NCBI RefSeq assembly: GCF_005938625.1
Contig: NZ_VCNJ01000026.1
Location: 94,780-158,779, forward strand
Length of the DNA stretch: 64,000 bases
DNA from: Pseudomonas fluorescens
GTDB taxonomy: Bacteria; Pseudomonadota; Gammaproteobacteria; Pseudomonadales; Pseudomonadaceae
Direction: 5' to 3'
Made by a program: the position numbers and the translations under genes. The notes under the pieces were generated by a model. That model was not told the DNA's origin. It did no database searches and saw nothing but the letters and a program-made list of their open reading frames with translations. Shown here piece by piece: positions 25,746-34,801 of the stretch (its first letter is position 1; the number at the start of each line of letters is the position of its first letter).

Positions 25746-26723
25746 ATGAACCTGTCACTGCGTAAAGTTGCACTGGCCGCCAGTTGCGTCCTGTTTGCCG
25801 GCCAACTGATGGCTGAACCGAAACGTCCGGAATGTATCGCCCCGGCCTCCCCCGGCGGTGGTTTCGACCTGACCTGCAAACTGGTGCAGAGCGCACTGGT
25901 CAACCAGAAGCTGCTGAGCAAACCGATGCGTGTGACCTACATGCCCGGCGGTGTCGGCGCGGTGGCCTACAACGCCGTGGTCGCGCAGCGTCCGGCGGAT
26001 GCCGGCACGCTGGTGGCGTGGTCGAGTGGTTCGCTGTTGAACCTGGCGCAGGGCAAATTCGGTCGCTTCGATGAAACCAACGTGCGCTGGTTGGCAGCCG
26101 TCGGAACCAGCTACGGCGCCATCGCGGTGAAAAGCGATTCGCCCTACAAGACCCTCGACGATCTCGTTCAAGCCTTGAAGAAAGATCCAAGCTCCGTGGT
26201 GATCGGTTCCGGCGGCACCGTCGGCAGCCAGGACTGGATGCAAACCGCACTGATCGCCAAGGCTGCCGGGATCAACCCGCGCGACCTGCGTTACGTCGCC
26301 CTCGAAGGTGGCGGCGAAATCGCCACCGCCCTGCTCGGCGGTCACATCCAGGTCGGCAGTACCGACATCTCCGACTCCATGCCGCACATCCAGAGCGGTG
26401 ACATGCGCCTGCTCGCGGTGTTCGCCGACAAGCGCCTCGACGAGCCGGAAATGAAAGATATCCCGACCGCTCGCGAGCAAGGCTACGACATCGTCTGGCC
26501 AGTGGTGCGCGGCTTCTACCTGGGGCCAAAAGTCAGCGATGAGGACTACGCCTGGTGGAAAGACTCCTTCGACAAACTGCTGGCATCCGACGAGTTCGCC
26601 AAGCTGCGCGACCAGCGTGAACTGTTCCCGTTCGCCATGACCGGTCCGGAACTCGACACCTACGTGAAGAAGCAAGTTGCGGACTACAAAGTGCTGGCCA
26701 AAGAGTTCGGCCTGATTCAGTGA
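25746..26723 (+). CDS. tctC: Tripartite tricarboxylate transporter substrate-binding protein
   Basis: This 325-aa periplasmic protein is of the Bug/TctC family. A signal peptide (LRKVALAASCVLFAGQLMA) precedes CIAPASPGGGFDLTCKL, the ligand loop at about 30-46 typical of TctC. It captures citrate or related tricarboxylates that enter through OpdH. The ATG at 25746 has a strong GTGGAGA site. tctB and tctA follow in the same direction. Confidence 0.93.
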   Translation: MNLSLRKVALAASCVLFAGQLMAEPKRPECIAPASPGGGFDLTCKLVQSALVNQKLLSKPMRVTYMPGGVGAVAYNAVVAQRPADAGTLVAWSSGSLLNLAQGKFGRFDETNVRWLAAVGTSYGAIAVKSDSPYKTLDDLVQALKKDPSSVVIGSGGTVGSQDWMQTALIAKAAGINPRDLRYVALEGGGEIATALLGGHIQVGSTDISDSMPHIQSGDMRLLAVFADKRLDEPEMKDIPTAREQGYDIVWPVVRGFYLGPKVSDEDYAWWKDSFDKLLASDEFAKLRDQRELFPFAMTGPELDTYVKKQVADYKVLAKEFGLIQ

Positions 26724-26779
26724 TCGCCTCTGTCTAGCGGCTGCGTTCCCGGTGACGGGGACGCGGCACAGGAGTTCCC

Positions 26780-27238
26780 ATGCTTATTCAACGCATTTTC
26801 GCCTCAGTGCTGTTGCTGGTCTGTGTCGGCCTGGCACTGATGGCGTGGCCGTACCAAGCGGCTTTTTCCTACGAACCGGTAGGCCCGCGCGCCTTCCCGC
26901 TGCTGATGCTCGGCCTGATGGGCGCAGCGCTGCTGTACATGGTGTTCCGCCCGGCGCCGATCAAACACAGCGATGACGAGCCGCCACTGGATCGCGAAAC
27001 CCTGACCAAGATTGCTATCTGCGTCGCACTGCTGCTGGTGTTCGCCGGTCTGTTCGAACCGCTGGGTTTCATCCTCAGCAGCATCCTCATCGGCATTCCG
27101 ATGGCGCGCCTGTATGGCGGGCGCTGGATGCCGAGCATCGTGGTGACCACGCTGATGGCCATCGGTCTGTACCTGCTGTTCGACCGTGTGATGGACGTTC
27201 CGCTGCCCCTTGGCCTGCTCGACGTGCTGGAGAACTGA
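26780..27238 (+). CDS. tctB: Tripartite tricarboxylate transporter small membrane subunit
   Basis: This 152-aa protein has four predicted transmembrane helices (about 5-25, 38-56, 78-98 and 120-145) and the PVGPRAFPLLM-like motif (EPVGPRAFPLLMLGLMGA) of TctB proteins. It pairs with TctA to form the sodium-linked permease. The stop is one base from the tctA start. Confidence 0.92.
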   Translation: MLIQRIFASVLLLVCVGLALMAWPYQAAFSYEPVGPRAFPLLMLGLMGAALLYMVFRPAPIKHSDDEPPLDRETLTKIAICVALLLVFAGLFEPLGFILSSILIGIPMARLYGGRWMPSIVVTTLMAIGLYLLFDRVMDVPLPLGLLDVLEN

Positions 27239-27239
27239 T

Positions 27240-28754
27240 ATGGATACCCTCGGTTATTTGGGTCAAGGCTTTGGCGTCGCGCTGAGCCCGTACAACCTGG
27301 TCACGGCCCTGACCGGCACGCTGATCGGCACCGTCGTTGGCTTGCTCCCGGGCCTGGGCCCGATCAATGGTGTGGCCTTGCTGATCCCGATTGCTTTCGC
27401 CCTCGGCCTGCCGCCGGAGTCGGCGTTGATTCTGTTGGCAGCGGTGTATCTGGGCTGTGAATACGGCGGGCGGATCAGCTCGATCCTGCTGAACATCCCG
27501 GGCGAAGCGTCCACCGTGATGACCACCCTTGACGGTTACCCGATGGCCCGCAAAGGTCTCGCCGGTGTGGCGCTGTCGCTGTCGGCGTGGAGTTCGTTTA
27601 TCGGCGCGTTTATCGCCACCTGCGGCATGGTCCTGTTCGCGCCGTTGCTGGCGAAATGGGCGATTGCCTTCGGCCCGGCCGAATACTTCGTGTTGATGGT
27701 GTTTGCGATTGTCTGTCTCGGCGGTATGGCCGGTGATCGACCGTTGAAAACCTTTATCGCGGCATTGATCGGCCTGTTCCTGTCGAGCGTCGGCATTGAC
27801 GCCAACAGCGGCGTGTACCGCTTCACCGGCGACAACATCCACCTGACTGATGGCATTCAGTTTGTCGTGCTGGTGCTCGGCCTGTTCTCGGTCAGCGAGA
27901 TCCTGTTGCTGCTGGAGAAAACCCATCGCGGCCAGGAAGCGGTGAAAGCCACCGGGCGGATGATGTTCAACTTCAAGGAAGCGTCGTCGGTGTTCGTGGT
28001 GAACATTCGTTGCGGCCTGCTCGGGTTCATCATGGGCGTGTTGCCGGGTGCCGGTGCGACGCTGGCCAGTGCCGTGGCCTACATGACCGAAAAACGCATC
28101 GCCGGAGCCAGTGGCAAATTCGGTCAGGGTGATGCTCGCGGTCTCGCCGCGCCGGAAACCGCTATCGGTGCTTCGGCCTGTGGCGCTTTAGTGCCGATGC
28201 TAACGCTGGGTGTACCAGGTTCGGGCACCACCGCGGTGATGATCGGCGCGCTGTCGCTGTACAACATCACTCCGGGCCCGCTGCTGTTCCAGCAACAACC
28301 GGACATCGTCTGGGGCCTGATCGCCTCGTTGTTCATCGCCAACATCATGCTGGTGATCCTCAACATCCCGATGATCCGCATCTTCACCCGCATCCTCGCC
28401 GTGCCGAACTGGGCACTGGTGCCGGTTATCGCGATCATCACCGGGATCGGCGTCTACGCGGTGCACGCCACCACGTTCGACCTGTTCCTGATGGTCGGCA
28501 TCGGCATCTTCGGTTACATCCTGCGCAAGCTCGACTTCCCGTTGTCGCCAGTGCTGCTGGGCTTCATCCTCGGTGGCTTGATGGAGCAGAACCTGCGTCG
28601 CGCGCTGTCGATTTCCAACGGTGCGCTGGAAATCCTCTGGTCGAGCCCGATCACTTTCGGTGTCTGGGTGCTGACCGCGCTGATGTTGGCTTTCCCGCTG
28701 ATCCGCATCTGGCGCAAACGTTCGGTCGCGCGTCGCGCCATTGCCGATGTTTGA
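27240..28754 (+). CDS. tctA: Tripartite tricarboxylate transporter large membrane subunit
   Basis: This 504-aa permease has about twelve membrane segments and the two duplicated glycine-rich motifs of TctA: GLLPGLGPINGVALLIP near 35-52 and GVLPGAGATLASAVAYM near 270. The ATG at 27240 directly follows the tctB stop, so a longer upstream reading is rejected. It is the channel-forming part of the citrate uptake system. Confidence 0.94.
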   Translation: MDTLGYLGQGFGVALSPYNLVTALTGTLIGTVVGLLPGLGPINGVALLIPIAFALGLPPESALILLAAVYLGCEYGGRISSILLNIPGEASTVMTTLDGYPMARKGLAGVALSLSAWSSFIGAFIATCGMVLFAPLLAKWAIAFGPAEYFVLMVFAIVCLGGMAGDRPLKTFIAALIGLFLSSVGIDANSGVYRFTGDNIHLTDGIQFVVLVLGLFSVSEILLLLEKTHRGQEAVKATGRMMFNFKEASSVFVVNIRCGLLGFIMGVLPGAGATLASAVAYMTEKRIAGASGKFGQGDARGLAAPETAIGASACGALVPMLTLGVPGSGTTAVMIGALSLYNITPGPLLFQQQPDIVWGLIASLFIANIMLVILNIPMIRIFTRILAVPNWALVPVIAIITGIGVYAVHATTFDLFLMVGIGIFGYILRKLDFPLSPVLLGFILGGLMEQNLRRALSISNGALEILWSSPITFGVWVLTALMLAFPLIRIWRKRSVARRAIADV

Positions 28755-29781
28755 TCGCGCCTCACTGAAATCCTGGTGGGGAACCCCGCTGGTCGGTCTG
28801 CTTGGCGGTTTCCTCGCCAGCCAGATCGGCTGGCCACTGCCGTGGATGGTCGGCTCGTTGCTAGCGATCATCCTCGTGCGCTGCCTGACGCCGTGGCAAC
28901 TTACGGAAATCCCTGGCGGCCGCAAGTGCGGCCAGTGGATTGTCGGCATCGGGATTGGCCTGCACTTCACCCCGGTGGTGATGGAGCAGGTGCTCAGTCA
29001 TTTCGGTTTGATCTTCTTCGGCGCGCTGGTCACCAGTGTGTCGGCGGTGGTCGGCGTGTGGTTGATGCGCCGCACCGGTGAGGATCGCGCCACGGCGTTC
29101 TTTTCGAGCATGCCCGGCGGTTCTGGCGAGATGGTCAACCTTGGCGCGCGCAATGGCGCGATGCTCAGCCACGTCGCGGCGGGGCAGAGTTTGCGTGTGT
29201 TGGTGGTGGTGCTGTGCGTGCCGGCGGCGTTCAAGTATCTGCTCGGTGACGGCAATCCGATTTCCCACGCGGGCAGCGTTGATTGGCGCTGGCTGGCGCT
29301 TCTGTTTCCGGCGGGCGGTCTGCTCGCGTGGCTCTGGCAGCGTTTGCGCCAACCCAATCCGTGGCTGTTCGGGCCGTTGCTGGTGAGTGCGGCGGTGAGC
29401 ATTGGCTGGGATCTGCACATTGGTTTGCCCAATGGCGGCAGTCAGATTGGCCAGTGGTTGATTGGCAGTGGTTTGGGCTGTCACTTCAATCGGCAGTTCT
29501 TCCGCCGCGCGCCATCTTTTATGGGGCGGACATTGATCGGCACGGCGTTGACCATGTTGATCGCGACGCTGGCTGCGTTGGGGTTAAGTGCTTTGACTCA
29601 TCTGGATTTGCGTTCACTGACGTTGGGCATGATGCCCGGCGGCATCGCCGAGATGAGTCTGACGGCGGAGACGCTGCAATTGTCGGTACCGCTGGTGACG
29701 GCGATGCAGGTGATGCGGCTGTTGTTTGTGCTGTTTCTGGCGGAGCCGTTGTTCAAGTACTGGAATCGTAATCCCGAGTAA
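28747..29781 (+). CDS. AbrB-family (DUF ammonia monooxygenase-like) membrane protein
   Basis: This 344-aa membrane protein is built from two similar halves with about ten helices. Phrases such as GWPLPWMVGSLLAIILVR, SSMPGGSGEMVNLGARNGA and the mirrored LGMMPGGIAEMSLTAETLQL identify the AbrB/YshB family. The ATG at 28747 lies 8 nt inside the end of tctA, so it is translationally coupled to the transport operon. The family has no firm function; a regulatory or accessory role in tricarboxylate transport is an inference from position. Confidence 0.85.
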   Translation: MFDRASLKSWWGTPLVGLLGGFLASQIGWPLPWMVGSLLAIILVRCLTPWQLTEIPGGRKCGQWIVGIGIGLHFTPVVMEQVLSHFGLIFFGALVTSVSAVVGVWLMRRTGEDRATAFFSSMPGGSGEMVNLGARNGAMLSHVAAGQSLRVLVVVLCVPAAFKYLLGDGNPISHAGSVDWRWLALLFPAGGLLAWLWQRLRQPNPWLFGPLLVSAAVSIGWDLHIGLPNGGSQIGQWLIGSGLGCHFNRQFFRRAPSFMGRTLIGTALTMLIATLAALGLSALTHLDLRSLTLGMMPGGIAEMSLTAETLQLSVPLVTAMQVMRLLFVLFLAEPLFKYWNRNPE

Positions 29782-29803
29782 GTCTGCAAGACCGAGTTGC
29801 CTT

Positions 29804-29882
29804 CTTCGCGAGCAAGCTCGCTCCCACAATGGTCATGTAAACGCCGCAAAACCAATGTGGGAGCGAGCTTGCTCGCGAAGTG
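29804..29882. repeat. REP doublet (inverted)
   Basis: Units CTTCGCGAGCAAGCTCGCTC (29804 onward) and its complement (to 29882) flank a roughly 30-nt spacer between convergent abrB-like and ung genes. Confidence 0.88.
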
Positions 29883-29900
29883 GCCCGCTCAGCCAACCGA

Positions 29901-30593
29901 TCAAATCGGCGGCAAACGCCACTCGATCGGCGTCTCGCCATTCTGCTCGAGAAACTTGTTGGTGCGGCCAAAGTGTCCGCAGCCCAGGAACCCGCGATAC
30001 GCCGACAGCGGCGACGGATGCACCGACGTCAGCACCAGATGCTTGGTCGCGTCGATCAGCTTCTGCTTGCTCTGCGCATGCGCGCCCCAGAGCATGAACA
30101 CCAAGTGCGGCTGCCGTTCGCTAACCAGCTCAATGATCCGATCAGTAAAAAACTGCCAACCCTTGTCCTTGTGCGCATTGGCGTTGGCGCGCTCGACGGT
30201 CATGGTGGTGTTGATCATCAACACGCCCTGATCGGCCCAGCTCTGCAGGTAACCGTGATTGGGAATGTCGATGTTCAGGTCGCGCTTCAACTCTTTATAG
30301 ATGTTGACCAGCGACGGCGGTGCCGGCACGCCCGGTTGCACCGAGAAGCACAGACCGTGGGCCTGGCCCGGGCCGTGGTACGGGTCCTGACCGAGGATCA
30401 CCACCTTCACTTTATCCAGTGGCGTCGAGTTCAGCGCGTTGAAAATCATCGGACCCGGCGGATAGATTTCCTTGCCGGCCGCCCGCTCCTGCTGCAGAAA
30501 CTGGCGCAACTCTGCCATGTAAGGCTGGTCGAACTCAGCACGCAGTGCCTCCTTCCAGCTCGGTTCGAGTTTGATACGGTCGTCAGCAGTCAT
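29901..30593 (-). CDS. ung: Uracil-DNA glycosylase (family 1)
   Basis: This 230-aa DNA repair enzyme removes uracil from DNA. The catalytic Asp is in VVILGQDPYHGPGQAHGLCF at about residues 60-79, and the DNA-intercalation loop is LTSVHPSPLSAYRGFLG near 185. ATG at 30593 (MTADDRIKLEPSWKEAL) is preferred over 30599 because GGGT then sits at a good distance. Confidence 0.96.
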   Translation of the reverse strand: MTADDRIKLEPSWKEALRAEFDQPYMAELRQFLQQERAAGKEIYPPGPMIFNALNSTPLDKVKVVILGQDPYHGPGQAHGLCFSVQPGVPAPPSLVNIYKELKRDLNIDIPNHGYLQSWADQGVLMINTTMTVERANANAHKDKGWQFFTDRIIELVSERQPHLVFMLWGAHAQSKQKLIDATKHLVLTSVHPSPLSAYRGFLGCGHFGRTNKFLEQNGETPIEWRLPPI

Positions 30594-30725
30594 GGTCATA
30601 CCCGGCAAAAACAATGGGGCGAACCCTAGGAAAGCCGACCACGCTTGTCAATTGATCTGACGCAGATCCGGCACTTTCCCACACAACGATCATACTGATC
30701 GTTCAAATTCCCGATCGAGGTCACG

Positions 30726-31838
30726 ATGAATCTGCACTTCGAAGAACTCACCGGCACCGACGGCGCCCGCATCGGTATCGCCAGCCTGGATGCTGAAAAA
30801 TCGCTGAATGCGCTGTCTCTGCCGATGATCAACGCCCTTAGCGACAAGTTGAACGTCTGGGCCAAAGATCCACAAATCGTCTGCGTCCTGCTGCGCGGCA
30901 ATGGTGCCAAGGCGTTCTGTGCCGGCGGCGAAGTGCGCAGTCTGGTCGAAGCCTGTCGCGCTCACCCCGGCGAAGTCCCGCCGCTGGCCGCGCAGTTTTT
31001 CAGCGCCGAATATCGTCTGGATTACAGCCTGCACACGTATCCCAAACCGCTGATCTGCTGGGGCCATGGTTATGTGCTCGGCGGCGGCATGGGCCTGTTG
31101 CAAGGCGCGAGCACACGGATCGTCACGCCGAGCAGCCGCTTGGCGATGCCGGAAATCACCATTGGTCTGTATCCGGACGTCGGCGCCAGTTGGTTTCTCG
31201 CCCGGCTGCCGGGCAAGCTTGGTTTGTTTCTGGGCCTGACCGGTGCGCACATGAACGGCCGCGATGCGATTGATCTGGATCTGGCTGATCGCTTCCTGCT
31301 CGACGAGCAGCAGCCACAATTGATCGAAGGCCTGCTGCAGCTCAATTGGCAGGAGCAGACCGACATGCAACTCAACAGCCTGTTCAAGGCTTTGCAGCAG
31401 GAAGCGGTGGCGCAAATGCCCGAAGCGCAGTGGCTGCCGCGTCGTCAGCAGATCGACGAACTGCTCGACGTCAGCGACGTGACTTGCGCGTGGAAAGCCA
31501 TCAGCCTGCAACGCGACAGCAGCGACCCGTTGATCGCCCGTGCGGCGAAGACCATGAGCGAAGGCTCACCGCTGACGGCGCATCTGGTCTGGGAACAGAT
31601 CATCCGCGCCCGGCATATGTCACTGGCGGAAGTCTTCCAGATGGAATACACCCTGAGCCTCAATTGCTGCCGGCATCCGGAGTTCAGCGAAGGGGTTCGC
31701 GCTCGGTTGATCGATAAGGATCAGAAACCGCACTGGCATTGGCCGGATATCAACAATGTGCCGGATGCGGTGGTCGAGGCGCACTTTCACAAGGTTTGGG
31801 AGGGGCGGCATCCGTTGGCGGATTTGACGCAGTATTAA
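30726..31838 (+). CDS. 3-hydroxyisobutyryl-CoA hydrolase-like crotonase
   Basis: This 370-aa crotonase-fold enzyme has oxyanion-hole segments KAFCAGGEVRSL (about 60-71) and GYVLGGGMGLLQGAS, then MPEITIGLYPDVGASWFLAR. The glutamate and the GLYPDVG motif, plus the long C-terminal domain, match HIBCH-type hydrolases of valine catabolism rather than 260-aa enoyl-CoA hydratases. It stands alone between ung and a terminator, so the pathway is not proven by context. Confidence 0.83.
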   Translation: MNLHFEELTGTDGARIGIASLDAEKSLNALSLPMINALSDKLNVWAKDPQIVCVLLRGNGAKAFCAGGEVRSLVEACRAHPGEVPPLAAQFFSAEYRLDYSLHTYPKPLICWGHGYVLGGGMGLLQGASTRIVTPSSRLAMPEITIGLYPDVGASWFLARLPGKLGLFLGLTGAHMNGRDAIDLDLADRFLLDEQQPQLIEGLLQLNWQEQTDMQLNSLFKALQQEAVAQMPEAQWLPRRQQIDELLDVSDVTCAWKAISLQRDSSDPLIARAAKTMSEGSPLTAHLVWEQIIRARHMSLAEVFQMEYTLSLNCCRHPEFSEGVRARLIDKDQKPHWHWPDINNVPDAVVEAHFHKVWEGRHPLADLTQY

Positions 31839-31852
31839 AATCCGGGCACAAA

Positions 31853-31879
31853 AAAAGCGGCGCTCAAAGCGTCGCTTTT
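31853..31879. terminator. Rho-independent terminator
   Basis: A 12-bp stem with one G-T pair (AAAAGCGGCGCT with AGCGTCGCTTTT) has a 3-nt loop with flanking A and T runs. It can end both the hydrolase gene and the convergent lipoprotein gene. Confidence 0.8.
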
Positions 31880-31892
31880 CATTTGCGGGTGA

Positions 31893-32300
31893 TTACCAGC
31901 GGTTGCCACGTCCGTTGTGGTCAACACGTCCGCTGTGGCGATCGTAGTTGCCACGACCGCGGTGATCGTTATCCCAACCGCCGCGACGGTGGCCATCCCA
32001 GCGCCCGCGATCGTTGTCATGCCAGCGACGACTTTCGTAATAACGTGGAGCCGGTTGATAGTAACGTGGCGCCGGTTGGTAATAGCGTGGTTGCTGGTAG
32101 TACCGCGGGGCTGGCTGGTAGTAACGTGGCTGCGCGTAATACGTGCTGCCACCCCGATAATAGGTGCCGCCTGTGTTGTAGTAGGCCGGTGCGGGTGATG
32201 TGTAGACCTCTGAGCTGTAATACGAGTCCGCATAGGAGTACGGGACGCAACCGGCAACGGAAAACATCAACGCAGCAAGTAGAAGAATTCGTCTATACAT
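31893..32300 (-). CDS. Tyr/Pro-rich repeat lipoprotein
   Basis: This 135-aa precursor has a lipoprotein signal peptide MYRRILLLAALMFSVAGC. The mature part is dominated by a PRYYQPAP repeat (about 55-90), then a basic HDNDRGRWDGHRRG tail. Low complexity and high Tyr, Arg and Gly suggest a surface-exposed, probably unstructured envelope protein; the function is unknown. CAGGAGGCCGCC precedes the ATG, exactly as in the next lipoprotein gene. Confidence 0.7.
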   Translation of the reverse strand: MYRRILLLAALMFSVAGCVPYSYADSYYSSEVYTSPAPAYYNTGGTYYRGGSTYYAQPRYYQPAPRYYQQPRYYQPAPRYYQPAPRYYESRRWHDNDRGRWDGHRRGGWDNDHRGRGNYDRHSGRVDHNGRGNRW

Positions 32301-32479
32301 GGCGGCCTCCTGGACCGCGGGTTGGCCACACCAGCGACGCTGGCAGGCGACAGTCATTTAATCGGTGACTGTCGAAAAATCAGACAGCGTTTTCGGCATC
32401 TGGTGCGTTCCTGCAACAAGTTGAAACAAGTGATTGATGAAACCTTGTTCATCCAGAAAACTCGTCATTCAGCCGCTGA

Positions 32480-32731
32480 TTAATGGTGCCCGCCGTGATA
32501 TCCGCCGCCGTGATAACCGCGCCCGTAACCGCCGCGATAACCGTAGCCACCGTAGTAATACCGCGCACCGCCGTAGTAGCGCGGGCCGTAATAACTGCCG
32601 TAGGAATAAGGTGAGTAATAACCGGGATAGTAGTAGGTGGCGGGGTAAGCATCGTAGGGGCCGGCGTAGTAGTAACAGCCGGAAATACCGAAAACCAGAA
32701 CTGCACCGAGCAACACTTTGTGAATACGCAT
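32480..32731 (-). CDS. Gly/Tyr-rich small lipoprotein
   Basis: This 83-aa precursor has the lipobox signal MRIHKVLLGAVLVFGISGC followed by YYYAGPYDAYPATYYYPG and a GYGYRGGYGRGYHGG tail. It is a likely paralogue in style of the 31893-32300 protein: both are lipoproteins, Tyr/Gly/Arg-rich and share the same 15-nt start context. The ATG at 32731 is chosen for the signal peptide; the longer frame is not. No function is known to me. Confidence 0.68.
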   Translation of the reverse strand: MRIHKVLLGAVLVFGISGCYYYAGPYDAYPATYYYPGYYSPYSYGSYYGPRYYGGARYYYGGYGYRGGYGRGYHGGGYHGGHH

Positions 32732-32860
32732 GGCGGCCTCCTGAAAGACCCACGGCCGCAACGGAACAGAGCAGCCGACACACGTTTGACTGATGCCGAT
32801 CAATCAAGTGCCCAGTCCCGCTCGGCTTCAGATCAGCGGTGTCCACCCCATCGCAAAACC

Positions 32861-32953
32861 TTGTAGGAGTGAGCCTGCTCGCGATGACGGTGTATCAGCC
32901 ACATCTTCACTGAATGTCACACTGCAATCGCGAGCAGGCTCACTCCTACAAGG
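32861..32953. repeat. Inverted REP-like doublet, TAGGAGTGAGCCTGCTCGCG type
   Basis: CTTGTAGGAGTGAGCCTGCT (32861 onward) and its complement ending at 32953 flank a 40-nt spacer. This is a second sequence class of the same kind of element; another copy is at 59622-59712. Confidence 0.85.
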
Positions 32954-33057
32954 TTGGCTTTGCGTCAGGAACGACCATTCGCGCCGCACATGAAGCAGTT
33001 ATTTCCAGGTAGTGCCACTAGAATGCATGCCATCGGGCCACTGCCAACGGAACTGCC

Positions 33058-34545
33058 ATGCCGCTTCGTTCTCCCCTGTACTCGCAACGCTCGCTGGTCC
33101 TGACGCTGATCGCCCTGCTCGGCGCCGGTTTTCTCGCCACCTCGTTGCTCAGCTACTACGCCTCCCGTGAGTCGATCCGCGACAACATCGTCAACACAGA
33201 ATTGCCGCTGACCTCCGACACGGTGTACTCGGAAATCCAGAAAGACCTGGTCCGGCCGATCCTGATCTCCTCGATGATGTCCCGCGACACCTTCATGCGA
33301 GATTGGGTGGTCAACGGCGAGCAGAATCCCGAGCAAATGACCCGTTACCTCGACGAAGTCATGACCCATTACGGCGCCTACACCGCGTTCTTCGTCTCCA
33401 ACGCCAGCCACACCTACTACCACGCCAAAGGCGTACTCAAGCAGGTCAAGGTCGATGAACCGCGCGATGCCTGGTACTTCCGCGTGCGCGACATGAAGGA
33501 CCCGTACGAGATCAATGTCGACCCGGATCTGGCCAACAAGGACAACCTGACCTTCTTCATCAACTACAAGGTTTTCGACTACCACAACCGTTTCATCGGC
33601 GCGGCGGGCGTCGGTCTGACCGTGGACGCGGTGATCAAGCTGATCGACAAGTATCAACAGCGCTATCAACGCAGCGTGTACTTCGTCGACACCTTCGGCC
33701 GACTGGTATTGACCGGCGCCGAGGGCGGTCCGGAAGGCGCGCACATCGGCAAGAGTCTCGGCGAACTCGAAAGCATGAAGAGTCTGGTCAGCCAGTTGCC
33801 CAAACCGCACAGTGGCAGCTACGAATATTCCGCCCACGGCCAGGGGCACTTCCTCAACGTGCGGTTTATCCCGGAGCTCAACTGGTATCTGTTTGTCGAT
33901 AAACGTGAGGATGGCGCGCTGAGTGAAATCAGGCAGTCGCTGTATCTGAATCTGCTGATCTGCCTGCTGGTGACGCTGATTGTGCTGGCGCTGCTCAACC
34001 GCGTGATCAAACGCTATCAAAGCAAAATTCAGGCTCAGGCCACCCTCGACAGCCTCACCGAACTGCCGAATCGCCGTGGCTTCGACATACTCGCCGCACA
34101 GGCCCTGCACGAAGCGCAACGCGAGACCAAACCGCTAACGGCGTTGCTGCTCGACCTCGATCACTTCAAAGTGTTGAACGACACTTACGGGCACATGGCC
34201 GGCGATCAGGTGTTGATCGGTTTTGCCCGCGACCTGCAAAGTTGCCTGCGTCACGCCGACATTGTCTGCCGCTGGGGCGGTGAGGAATTTATCGTTTTAC
34301 TGAAGGACACCGACGGCGACACCGGTCAGAAAATTGCCGAAAAGATCCGCCAACACGTCGAACAGCACGAATATGCCTACGACGGCCACCGCCTCAATCT
34401 GACAGTGAGCATTGGCGCCACCTCTCTGCAACGCGATGACACCTTGCACAGCCTGCTGTCGCGGGCTGATCATGCGATGTACCGAGCCAAACACACCGGC
34501 CGCAACCGCACCTGCGTGGAAATGCCTCACTCGACTTATGCCTGA
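33058..34545 (+). CDS. Diguanylate cyclase with periplasmic sensor domain
   Basis: This 495-aa inner-membrane enzyme makes c-di-GMP. A first transmembrane segment (about 12-32), a periplasmic PDC/Cache-like sensor (about 40-275) and a second transmembrane segment (about 292-315) precede a GGDEF domain at about 330-490. The active-site motif is GGEEF, and RHAD five residues upstream is an intact inhibitory I-site. It overlaps the next gene by 8 nt. Confidence 0.92.
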   Translation: MPLRSPLYSQRSLVLTLIALLGAGFLATSLLSYYASRESIRDNIVNTELPLTSDTVYSEIQKDLVRPILISSMMSRDTFMRDWVVNGEQNPEQMTRYLDEVMTHYGAYTAFFVSNASHTYYHAKGVLKQVKVDEPRDAWYFRVRDMKDPYEINVDPDLANKDNLTFFINYKVFDYHNRFIGAAGVGLTVDAVIKLIDKYQQRYQRSVYFVDTFGRLVLTGAEGGPEGAHIGKSLGELESMKSLVSQLPKPHSGSYEYSAHGQGHFLNVRFIPELNWYLFVDKREDGALSEIRQSLYLNLLICLLVTLIVLALLNRVIKRYQSKIQAQATLDSLTELPNRRGFDILAAQALHEAQRETKPLTALLLDLDHFKVLNDTYGHMAGDQVLIGFARDLQSCLRHADIVCRWGGEEFIVLLKDTDGDTGQKIAEKIRQHVEQHEYAYDGHRLNLTVSIGATSLQRDDTLHSLLSRADHAMYRAKHTGRNRTCVEMPHSTYA

Positions 34546-34768
34546 TTCCTACGTTAAACCCGACCACTGCCCGGCTTGCGGCGCCCGCAACGACTGCAGT
34601 CTCGCTGACCCGCGCACCGCCGAGCGCGAATGCTGGTGCTACGGCGTGACCATCGATCCCGCCGTGCTTGAAGCACTGCCGCTAGAGCTGCGCAACCAAT
34701 CCTGCCTGTGTCCGCGTTGTGCGCAGGTCGAGGTGCAACTGCAAGCGGCCAAGCGGCCGATCCCGTAA
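34538..34768 (+). CDS. Cysteine-rich CWC-family protein
   Basis: This 76-aa protein carries several CxxC-like pairs: HCPACGARNDCSLAD, RECWCYGVTI and CLCPRCAQVE. These are typical of the cysteine-rich CWC family, presumed to bind metal; the role is unknown. The ATG at 34538 overlaps the stop of the diguanylate cyclase gene, and rsuA follows 33 nt later, so the three genes probably share a transcript. Confidence 0.8.
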   Translation: MPDSYVKPDHCPACGARNDCSLADPRTAERECWCYGVTIDPAVLEALPLELRNQSCLCPRCAQVEVQLQAAKRPIP

Positions 34769-34801
34769 GATGCGCGCCCCTTCTTTCATCGAACACTGAA
34801 C

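Noticed and set aside
24739..25896. 385-aa minus-strand open frame
   Set aside because: Antisense to opdH and the tctC start; no recognisable domain.
32965..34119. 384-aa minus-strand open frame
   Set aside because: Antisense to a well-supported diguanylate cyclase.
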